Below, piece by piece: positions 17,376 through 28,803 of a DNA stretch of 64,000 nucleotides (the stretch's first letter is position 1; each line of letters opens with the position of its first letter). The position numbers and the translations under genes were made by a program. Below the pieces are notes generated by a model. It was not told the origin of the DNA and ran no database searches. It saw nothing but the letters and a program-made list of their open reading frames with translations. Where the stretch lies: assembly GCA_963556495.2 (NCBI GenBank), contig OY747702.1, positions 3,532,501 through 3,596,500 on the forward strand. Direction: 5' to 3'. Source of the stretch: Valencia hispanica. Its lineage: Eukaryota > Chordata > Actinopteri > Cyprinodontiformes > Valenciidae.

Positions 17376-18440
17376 CACCTTTACCCACCTTCAGATTACA
17401 TACCAGACTGAAACTTTCCTCTTGATACACTAAAAGCCTTTGGCAAAGTGAAATGGAATATAGTTTGTCTAAACGGGAAATTTAATTCTTTGTTAAAGTT
17501 TTGTCATTAATTACTTTTTTCTTCCATGTTGGAATGCGATTTTCAGTTTTTTTTAGAACAAGCATTATGCAGTTTAAAGATCTTTTCATTCAGAACAAAC
17601 TAGCATCTTTTCTGCAGCTGCCTGCAAAATATGCTTTTCCCAAACTGAACATCTACATTTGCTACTCAACAAGTAGGCTACTATGTAGAAAACATTACAC
17701 AACATTTAGGACACACTATTAATTTTATAAACGGCACATGGAACTTGTCCCACTGTTGGAGTACAGCTGTGATTGCAGGCCATGATTCCTAAACCAAAAC
17801 AAAGACCTCCAGCCGTAAGAACTAATCCCACAAAGCATTTCAGCTTAAAAAGGAAAAGGAGGGCTTCGTGGGACATCATCACCCCTATATAAGCACAAAG
17901 CTCCATTCCCTTCTTTCTCTTAGTCCATGGGTCATCACTAGGATTATATCAGAGAAAACACGCAAACTCCGTTCTTCGCTGGCGAGGGAGGAAGTGGGCA
18001 AATTACCTGTACAGTCCGCTGATTGCTGATCAGGTAACTCTATCTGGTCCTGAATGTGACCTGTCCAACACTCTGCAGAAGGAATCTTTTGAATTACAGA
18101 TTCCACCGAGAGAGAGCCTCTCTTTGCTGACGTTCTGCAGCCCACTTCCCTGCCACTAACCCGGAGCTGCTCACCTGACGCAGCTAAGCTAAAGGCTACC
18201 CATGAAAAGGGGAGAAGGTTGCCGAACTGAACCGGACGACCCCAAGTTCTGCCTAACAATGGCCAGCTGCCCTGCATCCTGAAGCTTCACCGCTAGCCTT
18301 GACCACACACAGCTGCTGCTAACTGACCAGCTGGTTTCTCTGATTTATCATTGTTCTTTTCAGGCAATGGAGCATGACAGTGTATGAACAGTGTTTTAAA
18401 AGTTTCTGACTGATAAGAATCGTTTTAAATCCTGCAAGAC
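17376..18440. other. Unassigned sequence
   Basis: I see no recognisable gene or element. Around 17,990-18,280 the sequence is moderately GC-rich with a minus-strand open frame, but it has no protein motif and no codon pattern that would persuade me it is a gene. Confidence 0.3.
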
Positions 18441-19037
18441 GAGTAACCCCTAATTTCCACTGCATGCGCTCTGCTCTGCTCTGGTCCGCCACGCACTCTG
18501 CAGCCATTCGCAATTTCCACAGAATACACTCTATAGCCGCTCTGGTCCGCAGCCCAGAGGTGCTCAAAGAAGCATGCGCGGGAATTGCAAGATCTCGCGA
18601 TAAAAGCCACGAATAAATGCGGAAGTCAGAACAAAATTCTTCATTCCATGGAAGACGAACAGAAAAGAACAGTTATTCTCTGTTATTCTGTGTCAAGATA
18701 TTTTGGACAACAAATGTATAAATATACATGGGTTTATATTAATACAGCTATGCATACAAAATGTTTCTAGTCCTTTATTGATTTTTTTTGAAAAACACCC
18801 AGAAATGTGGTTGTTCAATATCCGGTTAGTGCTGTGTGATTTTTGTAGATTGACTGCAGACTTGTTCCGCAATAGAACAGAATCAATCCTATTTTTGCCA
18901 GATGGCGAAACGGTGGCCAGCGCCCTGCACTGCTCAGCGACGGGAGTTAAAATGCTCTCATTGACTACAAAGGGAGCGTTTTTGCTGCGGAGTTCGTGGC
19001 GGAGCGGAGCGCATGCAGTGGAAATTAGGGGTTACTC
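18441..19037. mobile_element. MITE-like element with terminal inverted repeats
   Basis: The left terminus GAGTAACCCCTAATTTCCAC continues TGCATGCGCTC. It is mirrored at the right by about 18,990-19,037, which reads CGTGGCGGAGCGGAGCGCAT then GCAGTGGAAATTAGGGGTTACTC. The arms match over about 45 bases with small gaps. A second internal copy of the AATTTCCAC...CTGGTCCGC motif lies at about 18,512-18,550. No transposase is encoded and no clean target duplication is seen. Confidence 0.7.
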
Positions 19038-19079
19038 CGTTCCACCAGCGTTCTTCCTTTGTTCTTTGGTGCTAAGCTA

Positions 19080-19430
19080 AATCAGAGTTCCTCTAAGCTG
19101 CGCTACATAAATAAGCTCTGCATGCTTGATCTGATTAGTGAGGCCTGTTTTTTTAACCACTACCGTTCATAAACAATAAAGATTGCTACCTACAGTATTC
19201 AAAATACAGTACAGCCAATGTTGTTTTTGACAACCATCTTACACTTTTGGAATAAAATGCTTATTAGTTTTAGTCAAATTTAGCTATGTGATATGTGATA
19301 GTTTTAGTCCAGTCTTAGTCAACGAAAACTCAAAAGAGGTTTTAATCTAGTTTTAGTCTACGAAAAGTCAAAAAAGTTATAGTCTAGTTTTAGTCAAGAA
19401 AGAAAAAAGAAGTATAGTCTTTTAACAAAT
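19080..19430 (+). repeat. Interspersed repeat with TTTTAGTC motifs; partner copy near 35.2 kb
   Basis: Bases about 19,110-19,215 (GCTTGATCTGATTAGTG and AAACAATAAAGATTGCTACC) match the reverse complement of about 35,222-35,310. The following 19,265-19,400 holds four or five copies of a GTTTTAGTCTA/AACGAAAA motif. It is an unclassified, dispersed, probably non-autonomous repeat. Confidence 0.6.
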
Positions 19431-19753
19431 GAATTTAGGTCAATATGTATTGGAAAAAGCTGTTGTTGTGAAAATAGCAGAAGATCTATAATTTCAACAC
19501 ATTAGCCATTTTCAGACAGAAGTTCTGGAATATTTGCGGACAATACCATGATAATCTGAATGCGAACACCATACCGCTAAAAGTCCACTCGTTACTAGGT
19601 CTTCATCCGTAAAATTACTGGGAAAGGGTATCCGGACAAAGTCTGGAAGATTGCTTTCAGACTTAAAAGCGAAACAGACGAAGTCCGGAAAATTACAGTT
19701 TTTCATGGTCTGTTTGTTGTGAGCTTGCAGATCGGCTATTTTCACCAATAATT

Positions 19754-20500
19754 ACAATAATAATTCAGTTCAATTCAGCGGCCATCTGCCAAGACCGTCT
19801 GGGGGTATGAGAAGACAGAGCAGAGACATAGAAGGAACAGAAGATCTGATATAAAATAACTTTCTATGTTACATGAAGTAAAAAGTTGATAACAGGACAC
19901 AGTGGATGTTCAGTTACTGGGGGGATCATCCCAGTCGATGCCCCCCGTCCAACACGGCATTGCAGCCAAGCAGGATACCAGACCAGGTATATCTTCTATG
20001 GAGAGAAAAACACTGAGAGAAAACAAAGTTAACAGTCGAAATAACAGAATGTACTGTAATACAACTGGAGAGTAGTAGGAGAAAAGGAAGTAGCAGAGTG
20101 AAGAAAATTGGTAAGTCTAAGCCTATAGCAGCATAACTACAGAGATAGCTCAGGGTGACCTAAGCCACTCTAACTATAAGCTTTATCAAAAAGGAAAGTT
20201 TTAAGCCTGGCCTTAAAAGTAAACAGAGTGTCTGCCTCACGGACTAAAGCTGGGAGCTGGTTCCACAGGAGAGGAGCCTGATAACTAAAAGATCTGCCTC
20301 CCATTCTACTTTTAGAAATCCTAGGAACTACAAGTAAACCTGCAGTCTGAGAGTGAAGTGCTCTGTTGGGAATATATGAAACATTTAGATCTCTGATGTA
20401 TGATGGAGCTATGAATCCTATCTATGTGTCCAAATCTAGATAAATAAGACAAAAACAGAGAAAAAGAGACTTCATCTTATATAGGAAATTTAGTTAAATT
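19754..20500 (-). mobile_element. 3' part of an L2-type LINE (family A)
   Basis: The minus strand carries the C-terminal coding end and 3' UTR of the same L2 family as 21.3-24.8 kb. Shared landmarks are the reverse complement of GACAGTCTTGGCAGATGGC, the CAGTCGATGCC stretch, and the TCCTCTCCTGTGGAACCAGC coding end. An internal part of the UTR is missing next to the tail at 19,768. Confidence 0.85.
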
Positions 20501-20590
20501 GCCTTGAACAACACCATGCAATACAATAATCAATAGCTATAAGTGACTATAACCTAGCATAACTCAATGTGACTGACAAACTGAAATAAT

Positions 20591-20791
20591 TCACCTTTGG
20601 TCTTCAACCTCCTCAGAGTCTTCACTGTCACTTGTCTTAGAGCATTCTTCCTCGGAGCTGGCTGACGCATCCGATTCATTAGGTTTGAATGCTGCAATCA
20701 TCTTGCTTCCGTTATCTGTTAAGACTGTCAGAATTTTGTGTTGTGGTATTTCCCAGTCCTCTGTGCACCCGTCAAACTGGTTTATATACAC
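20591..20791 (-). pseudogene. hAT-type transposase fragment
   Basis: A 66-residue minus-strand piece contains KILTVLTDNGSKMIAAFK, which resembles the first catalytic Asp region (TDNGxNM) of hAT/ZBED transposases, followed by an acidic Ser/Glu tail (SEEECSKTSDSEDSEE). No dimerisation domain is nearby. It is a short remnant. Confidence 0.55.
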
Positions 20792-20799
20792 TCTGCAAT

Positions 20800-21335
20800 G
20801 TGTGGGTGGGTGATCTGGTCAAGTCTCAAAATATGTGCTTTGCTTTGTTTTCCACAGTGCAAAAAAAGCATGCACTAATTCCAAGAAATTATGCTGTAAG
20901 TCCTTTTTTGGCACATATGTCCAACTCAGTTGTTATTTTGCATGCTGTGGAAAGCCTGTTTTTTACTTTTGTTTTTGGTCATCAAACATCTTGTCAAATA
21001 AGTGGCTTATTTTTGTTCTTTTGGGCATGGTCAGCCTCTTATCAAAAGTCTCCATCATGAAGATGAAATCTTCATTCCCAATCCAAAGAGTGATCGTCTG
21101 TTCTTTGGCACAGTGTTCCAGGGAGTCCGACTTATATATAGATTGTAATTCACGCTGGCGGTAATGACACTCGGTTACACCAATCGGAGGTCACAAAAAT
21201 GAGTGTTGCTTCGGTGTGTAAGTTTCCCAAAACAATGTCAGACTCTGTAATCTTTTCTGGTCCCCTGCCCGATCAGACCAGTGACGACATGTTTAGACCA
21301 AGACGCAGAGTAGTAGTTTAACCCACCTCTCTGCT
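20800..21335. other. Unassigned sequence with probable transposon remnants
   Basis: This stretch has no recognisable complete feature. The minus strand near 20,900-21,060 may continue the hAT-related remnant (short frames, no motifs). Confidence 0.3.
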
Positions 21336-21526
21336 GCTTCTGTACTGTTACCCACCCATTGACCTATAGAAACAGTGTCTTTCCCACGGCCAAAATTAAA
21401 TGGATTAAAAATTAAGCCAACAAAAGCTAATCATGGAAATCTCATAAAAATAAGTATGACTTTGAACAGAAAAATAAATCTAATAAATGTGGTTTATTAA
21501 ACATAAGATCTCTCTCCTCCAAGACT

Positions 21527-22363
21527 TTGTTAGTAAATGACTTGATTTGTGATAATCGCATAATCACAGAAACCTGGTTGCAGCAGGAGGATTATGTCAG
21601 TATAAATGAGTCAACTCCTTCCAATCATTTCAATTTTCACATTCCTAGAAGTATTGGGCGAGGAGGAGGAGTTGCAACCATTTTTCATTCTGGTTTACTA
21701 ATTAATCACAGACCAATTGATAGTTACAGTTCTTTTGAACATCTAACCCTTAATTTTCCTCACCCAAGTTGCAAAACATTAAGACCATTTTTGGTCTTAC
21801 TCTCTTACTCTCCCTTACTCTCCCTTACTCTCCCTTACTCTCAATTATTGGATCAGATCTCACATTTTTTATCTGATTTAGTATTAAATACTGATAGGGT
21901 TATTATAGTGGGTGACTTCAATATTCATGTGGATACTGAAAGTGATAGCCTAAATGCAGCCTGTAATGCTATTTTAGACTCAATTGGCTTTACTCAAAGA
22001 GTACAGGGATCGACCCACTCGGGTAAACACACTTTAGACCTTGTACTGACAAACAGTATTGAGTGTGAGGAAATAACAGTCCACCCACATAACCCGGTCC
22101 CGTCTGAACACTTCTTTACAACTTTTGATTTTACTTTAACTGACCATCTTAAATCTGAAAGAAAATATCATTATAGTAGAGCTTTATCAGACAATGCTGT
22201 AACAATTTTTAAAGAATCTGTTCCATTCTTACTTTCCTCAGTGTCTCAGGCTAACACAGTGGATGGCAGCAATTCCATCTCTAACCCTTTAGAAATTGAT
22301 GATCTGGTTCACAGCGTTACGTCCTCATTGCGTTTGGCATTAGATAATGTAGCCCCCTTATAA
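21527..22363 (+). pseudogene. L2 ORF2 AP-endonuclease domain
   Basis: A 278-residue open frame carries [10 protein letters not shown] (metal-binding Glu), VGDFNIHVD, and SEHFFTTFDF in place of the SDHF motif, so the catalytic His environment is retained but altered. A CTTACTCTCC simple repeat (21,798-21,843) replaces part of a strand. A few residues after NRI are lost compared with the copy at 63.6-64.0 kb. The frame ends in TAA and resumes in frame at 22364. Confidence 0.85.
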
Positions 22364-22369
22364 AAGAAA

Positions 22370-23398
22370 GTGCCTAGCCATAGGAGGCTGACTCCTTGGT
22401 TTAACACAGAGTTGTGTACTTTAAAGCAGAATACTAGGAAGTTGGAGAGAAAATGGCGCTCTACACATCTAGAGGATTCCTATTTAACCTGGAATAACAG
22501 TCTACTGCTGTATAAAAAGACCCTTCGACAAGCTAGAACAGCATATTTTTCATCATTAATAGAGGCGAATAAAAACAATCCTAGGTTTCTTTTTAGTACA
22601 GTTGCCAAACTTACACAGAGTCATAGCTCTGTTGTGCCAACTATTCCCCCAGCTCTTAGCAGTGATGATTTTATGGGATTCTTCATAAATAAAATTAATT
22701 CTATTAAAAATAAAATCATTGGCATCCTCCCAAACATGATTACTTCTTCCTCAGTAAATGAGGCAGCATCGGAAAGAACTGTAGAACCTCATTTGTGCTT
22801 AGGCTGTTTTGATTCAGTCGAGCTTTCGGAATTATCAAAAATATTAGCCTCATCTAAACCTTCAACTTGTATGTTGGACCCAATCCCAACCAAGTTATTT
22901 AAGGAAGTGTTCCATTTGGTTCCTGGCCCCATTTTGGATATGATGAATCTATCCTTAGTAAACGGATACGTACCACAAGAATTTAAAATAGCTGTAATTA
23001 AACCTTTACTCAAGAAACCTTCCCTTGATCAAGATGACTTAGTGAATTACAGACCTATATCTAACCTTCCTCTCTTATCCAAAGTCCTTGAGAAAATAGT
23101 TGCTAATCAAGTCTGTGAGCATCTAAACAGTAACGACCTGTTTGAAGAGTTTCAGTCAGGTTTTAGAGCTCATCATAGCACTGAAACAGCACTGGTGAAG
23201 GTTACTGATGATATTCTCATGGCCTCAGATAATGGACTTGTGTCTGTTCTGGTTTTGTTAGATCTCAGTGCTGCTTTTGACACAGTCGATCATAATATTC
23301 TCCTAGAAAGGCTTGAAGATGTTGCAGGGATCAAAGGAACAGCACTAGGCTGGTTTAAATCATATTTGTCTGATAGATTCCAGTTTGTTCATCTAAAT
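22370..23398 (+). pseudogene. L2 ORF2 reverse transcriptase, first part
   Basis: The frame has the thumb-side helices, NYRPISNLPLLSKVLEK (RT motif 1/2), FQSGFRAHHSTETAL and the catalytic VLLDLSAAFDTVDH motif. It is in frame with the preceding endonuclease and is cut at LYLSDRFQFVHLN by the hAT insertion. This is coding information for target-primed reverse transcription, now broken. Confidence 0.9.
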
Positions 23399-23762
23399 CA
23401 GAGGTGTCAAACTCAAAGGAATTTTGGGCCACATCAAGACCAGGAATAACCTTAAAGGGCCGGTTGTGGCAGAAAGTATTGATTTTTTTTTTTTTAAACA
23501 AACTTAAAATGTTAATAAATATTTGTCTCCGAATTCGACGAGTACTTCTTAAAATTAAATAATAATGAATATCTTTACACAATGATGTGATTTAGGACTA
23601 TTCAAATAAACACTGATTTTATTTGACCAATGAAATAGTATTTAGGTGCACATAAATAGAACTGAAATGTTCTATTTATATGGTCCTCTAGAGTTTAGAG
23701 GGCCAGATAAATGGCTATGGCAGACCGGATTTGGCCCCCGGGCCTTGACTTTGACACATGTG
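23399..23762. mobile_element. Non-autonomous hAT element with 8-bp target duplication
   Basis: Termini are CAGAGGTGTCAAACTCAA and, on the other strand, CACATGTGTCAAAGTCAA (15 of 18 identical). ATCTAAAT flanks both ends (23391-23398 and 23763-23770). It is 364 bp with no coding capacity. The termini and duplication length are characteristic of hAT/Charlie-type MITEs. It sits inside the L2 RT. Confidence 0.93.
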
Positions 23763-24749
23763 ATCTAAATGATAAGTCTTCACTCTCAAGGGTTACTTGT
23801 GGAGTTCCACAGGGCTCTCTGCTTGCACCAATTCTTTTCACCATATATATGCTTCCAATTGGTAGAATCATTAGACAGCATGGGATAAATTTTCACAGCC
23901 ATGCAGATGATACACAACTATATTTATCCATAAATCCTGATGAACCCAGTCAGTTAGGTAGATTACAGGCATTTCTGGAAGACATAAAAACATGGATGAC
24001 TAAACTTTTTGCTCTTAAATTCTGACAAGACAGAAGTTGCTGTCTTTGGACCAGAACTTAAAAAAAAGAAACTGCTTAGTAAATCACTTCATCTGGATGG
24101 TATTAAATTGGCCCCCAGTAATAATGTAAAGAACCTCGGCGTTATTTTTGACCAAGACTTGACATTTAAATCCCATATTAAACAGATTTCTAGGATTTCT
24201 TTCTTTCACCTCCGGAATATTGCTAAAATTAGAAACATCCTGTCCAGGAGTGATGCTGAGAAACTAGTCCATGCATTTGTTACCTCAAGGCTGGACTACT
24301 GTAATTCTTTACTATCAGGTCGTCCACAAAATGCCATTAAAAGCCTTCAGTTGATCCAAAATGCGGCAGCAAGAGTTCTGATGAATATTAAAAAGAGAGA
24401 TCACATTTCTCCTGTTTTAGCTTCCCTTCATTGGCTCCCTGTTAAATCCAGAATAGAATTTAAGATCCTCCTTCTTACATACAAAGCCCTTAATAATCAA
24501 GCTCCATCATACATCAGAGATATAATTCTTTCATATGTTCCTAACAGAGCACTTCGCTCTCAGACTTCAGGTTTACTTATGGTTCCAAGGATTTCTAAAA
24601 GTAGAATGGGAGACAGATCTTTTAGTTATCAGGCTCCTCTTTTGTGGAACCAGCTCCCAGCTTTAGTCCGTGAGAAAGACACTCTGTTTACTTTTAAGGC
24701 CAGGCTTAAAACTTTCCTTTTGATAAAGCTTATAGTTAGAGTGGCTTAG
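23763..24749 (+). pseudogene. L2 ORF2 reverse transcriptase, second part and C-terminus
   Basis: After the hAT element the RT resumes with VTCGVPQGSLLAPILF and the catalytic box HADDTQLYL. A frameshift near 24,010 moves the frame to NSDKTEVAVFGPE, then KNLGVIFD, SRLDYCNSLL, LQLIQNAAARVL and LHWLPVKSRIEFKILLLTYK, the standard L2 C-terminal series ending at 24749. Confidence 0.9.
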
Positions 24750-24785
24750 GTATTCCTGAGCTATCTCTGTAGTTATGCTGCTTAA

Positions 24786-25340
24786 CTGACTCCAAGCATT
24801 CAGACGACAGGAACAGGAGTAACTACAGAACGTGAAAACTGACATATTATGAGTACCGACGGTGAGGTATCCCCCCTCTTTTTTTTTCTTTTTTTTTTTT
24901 TCTTCTGCTTTCCCCTTTCTTCTTTTTTAAGACGTCCCCGAAGAGATAGTTAAGGTGAGACGCATAAGGGATTTCTTTGTTTTAAAAAATTGGAACTAGC
25001 TAAATGTGGCAACAGAGATCATTAAAATGGTCGGGTGTTCTATCTGTGCTGTGAAATGAATGGACAGCGGCCGGACAGCGCATGAAGGCCCTCTCGCACC
25101 TATAGGTGAGAGAGGCCCTCCCTCAAAGCCCCCCTTTCATCGGGGCTTACTCAGGGTCAGTTTGATGACCCCACATTTGGAAGTCAACATGTTTTTTTTG
25201 TGTTCTGTATTTGTTCAAAGACAATTCAATGTTCTTTTTGTAGCTGTTGTTCTATACAGCGCTAATGTTTATATAATGGTTGTTTATGTATGTTCAGGGA
25301 GTGTAAGGATTGCGCCAGATTTTGATATTTCAAAAACACC
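24786..25340. other. Spacer with pyrimidine tract; possible L1 5' flank
   Basis: Bases 24,868-24,930 are an almost pure C/T run. The remainder has no protein motif. The segment just before 25,345 could be the 5' region or ORF1 relic of the L1-type element that follows, but I see no ORF1 motif. Confidence 0.35.
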
Positions 25341-25344
25341 CAGA

Positions 25345-26473
25345 CAATGAGGTTATGGTTAATGGCAAGATAAAAATGACTTCATATAATGTAAACGGCT
25401 TGTTAAATCCTATAAAACGTAATAAGATATTAACTAAAATGAAAATAGAACAAGCACAAATAGTATATCTACAAGAAACCCACCTGGATTTTAAGGAACA
25501 CGAGAAATTAAAAAGAATGGGTTTCACAAGCGTGTTTTCTTCTTCTTATAAAGATGGACGAAGGAGAGGAGTTGCTATCCTTATATCAAGCAAATTACAC
25601 ATTGAAAAAATATCCGAGATAAGTGACAGAGAGGGACGATTTATCTTAGTAAGAGGAAACATCGAGGATAACCCAATAACGCAGCTAAAGATATATGCAC
25701 CACCCGGAAGTGACATCAACCTCTTTAAGAAAGTCGTTAATATGATGGTATCAGAGACAGTAGGCCTTCTAATATGTGGAGGTGATTTAAATATACATTT
25801 ACAGCCAAAACTAGATATCTCTACGGGGAAAGCCCAGAATACAAAGTTATTGATCAAGAAAATTAACACATTATTTGAGGAGGTGGGGCTAATTGATATA
25901 TGGAGAGATTTGCACCCCAATCAAAGAGATTATACCCACTACTCTTCACCCCACTCACTGTATACGAGAATAGATTATTTTCTAGTATTTGGAAAGGACA
26001 AAGATAAAATAAATACATGTGAAATTGGGACAATAGATTTGAGCGACCATGCACCGGTAAATTTGTCTTTAGATCTAAACTTACAACCAAAAATTAATAA
26101 CTGGAAATTAAATCCAAGCCTGCTCAATGATCCCCACTTTAAAGAACAGATAAAAAGAGAAATCCACTTCTACTTGGAAATGAATGACAAAGGGGATGTA
26201 TCCCCTCCCATTTTGTGGGATGCCCTCAAGGCAATCCTGAGAGGGAAAATCATAGCAATATCCTCCTATAAAAAAAAGATGAGAAATGAGAAATTGGAAG
26301 AATTACAAAATAAATTAAAAGAATTAGAGAAAAAACATAAAGAGCGAACAGCACAGCCTCTATTTCAGGAAATAATGAAAACAAGAAACGAAATTAATAA
26401 TTTGACAACGTATGAAATCAAGAAAAATGTGATGTTCCTTAAACAAAGATATTATGAAGGTGGATCCAAATGA
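25345..26473 (+). pseudogene. L1 ORF2 AP-endonuclease
   Basis: The canonical L1 endonuclease motifs appear in order: TSYNVNGL, LQETHLD (metal-binding Glu), IYAPPG, CGGDLNIHL, SRIDY-type TRIDYFL and the catalytic DLSDHAPV. A coiled, Lys/Glu-rich linker follows and the frame ends in a lone TGA before RT. The domain itself looks complete. Confidence 0.9.
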
Positions 26474-28218
26474 ATGAAAGTTTTGGCTTGGAAACTTAAA
26501 AAGAAAATAGCACAGAACATGATTCATAAAATCAAAGACCCAGTGACTAAAATGGAAAAAAACAAACTAAATGAAATTTTGACAGCCTTTGAAATATTTT
26601 ATGAGACTCTTTATTCTGAAAAGACAGGAGGCAGCATAGCTGAAATGGATAATTTTTTGGATTCTCTGGAATTATCGGTGTTAGATGACGAACAGAATAA
26701 AATAATGATTAAGGACATAACAGAAAAAGAGCTAAAAATGGCAATAAATAAACTCAAATCAAATAAATCACCAGGATCAGATGGCTATGCGGCAGAGTGG
26801 TATAAAGAGTTGAAAGAAGAGCTCATACCATTAATTCTTCCTACTTTGAACTGGGCTCTAAAGAAAACACAAACACCACCTAGTTGGAAGGAAGCAATAA
26901 TATCTGCTATTCCAAAAGAAAATAAAGATAAATTAGAGTGTGGATCATACAGACCTATTTTGGTTCTCAATATAGATTATAGGCTATTTACATCTATTGT
27001 AGCTAGACGACTGGAGAGATTTTTACCTAGTCTGATACATAATGACCAAACAGGCTTTATTCGAGAGCGTCACACGCAAGACAACATACGACGGACACTA
27101 CAAATTATTAACCACATCCAAAAGACTAAAACAGCAGCTATGATAATTAGTATTGATGCAGAAAAGGCCTTTGACTCAGTGAATTGGAGTTTTCTTTATC
27201 GAGTTTTGCATACATTTGGCCTACACAAGACCATAATTAAAACAATACAAGCAATATATAATAAACCCAATGCTAGAATTAAGGTAAATGGCAGCTAACC
27301 CATAGTATTACATTGGAAAGGGGCACGAGGCAAGGCTGTGCATTTTCACCGCTCCTATTTGCATTGTATTTAGAACCGTTAACCCAATATATAAAACAAA
27401 ACAAAGAAATAATAGGCATTAACATCCAGGATAAAGAGCACAAATTGGCCTGCTACGCGGACGATATTTTGATCTTTCTGGGTCAACCAACAAATTCCCT
27501 ACCCAAATTAATGCAATCGTTTGAATATTTTGGCAGACTATCAGGATACAAAATTAACATAAATAAAACACAGCTGCTTGAATACAACTACAGACCTCCA
27601 GATGAAATTAGGAGAAAATATGACTTAGCATGGGAGACAGAATATCTTAGATACTTAGGGGTTGTAATACCGAAGGATCTCACAGAACTATTTCAATATA
27701 ATTATTCACCGATGTAAAAGAAAATTAAAGAGGATATAGAAAGATGGAATCTAATTCCATACTTGAGTTTCAGCTCAAGAATAGACTCGATTAAAATGAA
27801 CATCCTACCCAAATTACTTTATTTATTCCAAACCCTACCGATAGAAATAGACCAATAACTATTTAATGAATGGGACAAAGTGTTGTCCAGGTACATCTGG
27901 CAAGGTATGAGACCCCGAATCCAATTTAAAACCATCCAATTGACCAAAGCAAAAGGGGGATGGGGCCTTCCATCCCTCAGAGATTATTACTGGGCAGCAC
28001 AATTGAGACCTATGATATACTGGTGTAATCCATCCTACGATGCTCAGTGGAAACAAATGGAGGGTCTGACTTCCATCCCCATACAAGCACTTATAGCCGA
28101 TAGCAGCCTGCAAGAATTCATAAAAAATACAGAAAATCCATGGTTAAAGTTGACACTTAAAATATGGAAAACAGTAATAACAGAATACAAATTTAGAAGA
28201 GGATATTGTATTCCTTAA
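26474..28218 (+). pseudogene. L1 ORF2 reverse transcriptase and C-terminal region
   Basis: The piece is in frame with the endonuclease apart from one stop. RT motifs are SPGSDGYAAEWYK, YRPILVLNIDYRLF, QTGFIRERHTQDN, the catalytic ISIDAEKAFDSVNW, RGTRQGCAFSPLLF and the active-site box CYADDILIFL. After 27,718 the LPSLRDYYWAAQLRP segment marks the L1 C-terminal domain. Stops and a single-base deletion inactivate it. Confidence 0.9.
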
Positions 28219-28803
28219 ATGGTGTGCATATGACACACAATTTGTCCCAAATAAATTAGATACGAGATTTAAGCAATGGACAAATAAAGGAGTAACAGCT
28301 TTATGCAAGATAATAAATGATAATACACTCCTTAGTTTTGAACAAATTAAAGAGAAATATGCTCTAGAGTCACAGGACTTTTATCGCTACCTGCAACTGA
28401 GACACTTTATCAGCGATAAGTTAAAGTATGTATCTGAATCAAGTAATCGGTTGTTGGATCTGTTTAAAAGGGCTTATGGTGCAAACAAAGATAGGGGTAT
28501 AATTTCAGGTCTATATAAAGGGCTTATAAACAAGAAATCACATTCAACCCTGTACATCAAAGCAAAGTGGGAAAGGGAAGGAGGAATAGATCTATCAGAG
28601 GATGAATGGGATATAATCTGGGAATATCAATGGAAATGTAGCAGCTCATAGAGTTGCTACATTTGCTACAGTCAATAAAAACTAAATAAAAAGGAAAAAG
28701 AAAATGTTAGGTTGCCGTATGTTGAGCGAAAATAAACAGTCTAATAAGATCCGGGGGACAGGGGCACGAAACGCAATGATGCAACATTGTTTTTGCCTGA
28801 GAA

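Larger units (their letters stand above)
21336..24785 (+). mobile_element. L2-clade LINE (family A), interrupted by a hAT element
   Basis: The endonuclease, reverse transcriptase and 3' coding end are in order on the plus strand. Lesions are one in-frame TAA between endonuclease and RT (22361-22363), a 364-bp hAT insertion with an 8-base target duplication at 23391-23770, and a frameshift near 24,010. The 3' UTR is cut short at about 24,782. Other copies of this family lie at 19.8, 34.3, 58.6 and 63.1-64.0 kb. Confidence 0.92.
25345..28663 (+). mobile_element. L1-type LINE ORF2 remnant
   Basis: A plus-strand L1-clade ORF2 is spread across several collinear open pieces: AP-endonuclease (to 26473), RT (26474-27298 and 27313-27717) and C-terminal region (27718-28651). 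Lesions are TGA at 26471-26473, a one-base deletion near 27,297, TAA at 27715-27717 and near 27,856, and another frameshift after 28,218. The 3' end appears truncated at a small hairpin (28,634-28,663). Confidence 0.92.

Noticed and set aside
17885..18277. 130-codon minus-strand frame
   Set aside because: Ser/Arg/Gly-rich without a recognisable domain; nothing in the flanks supports a gene.
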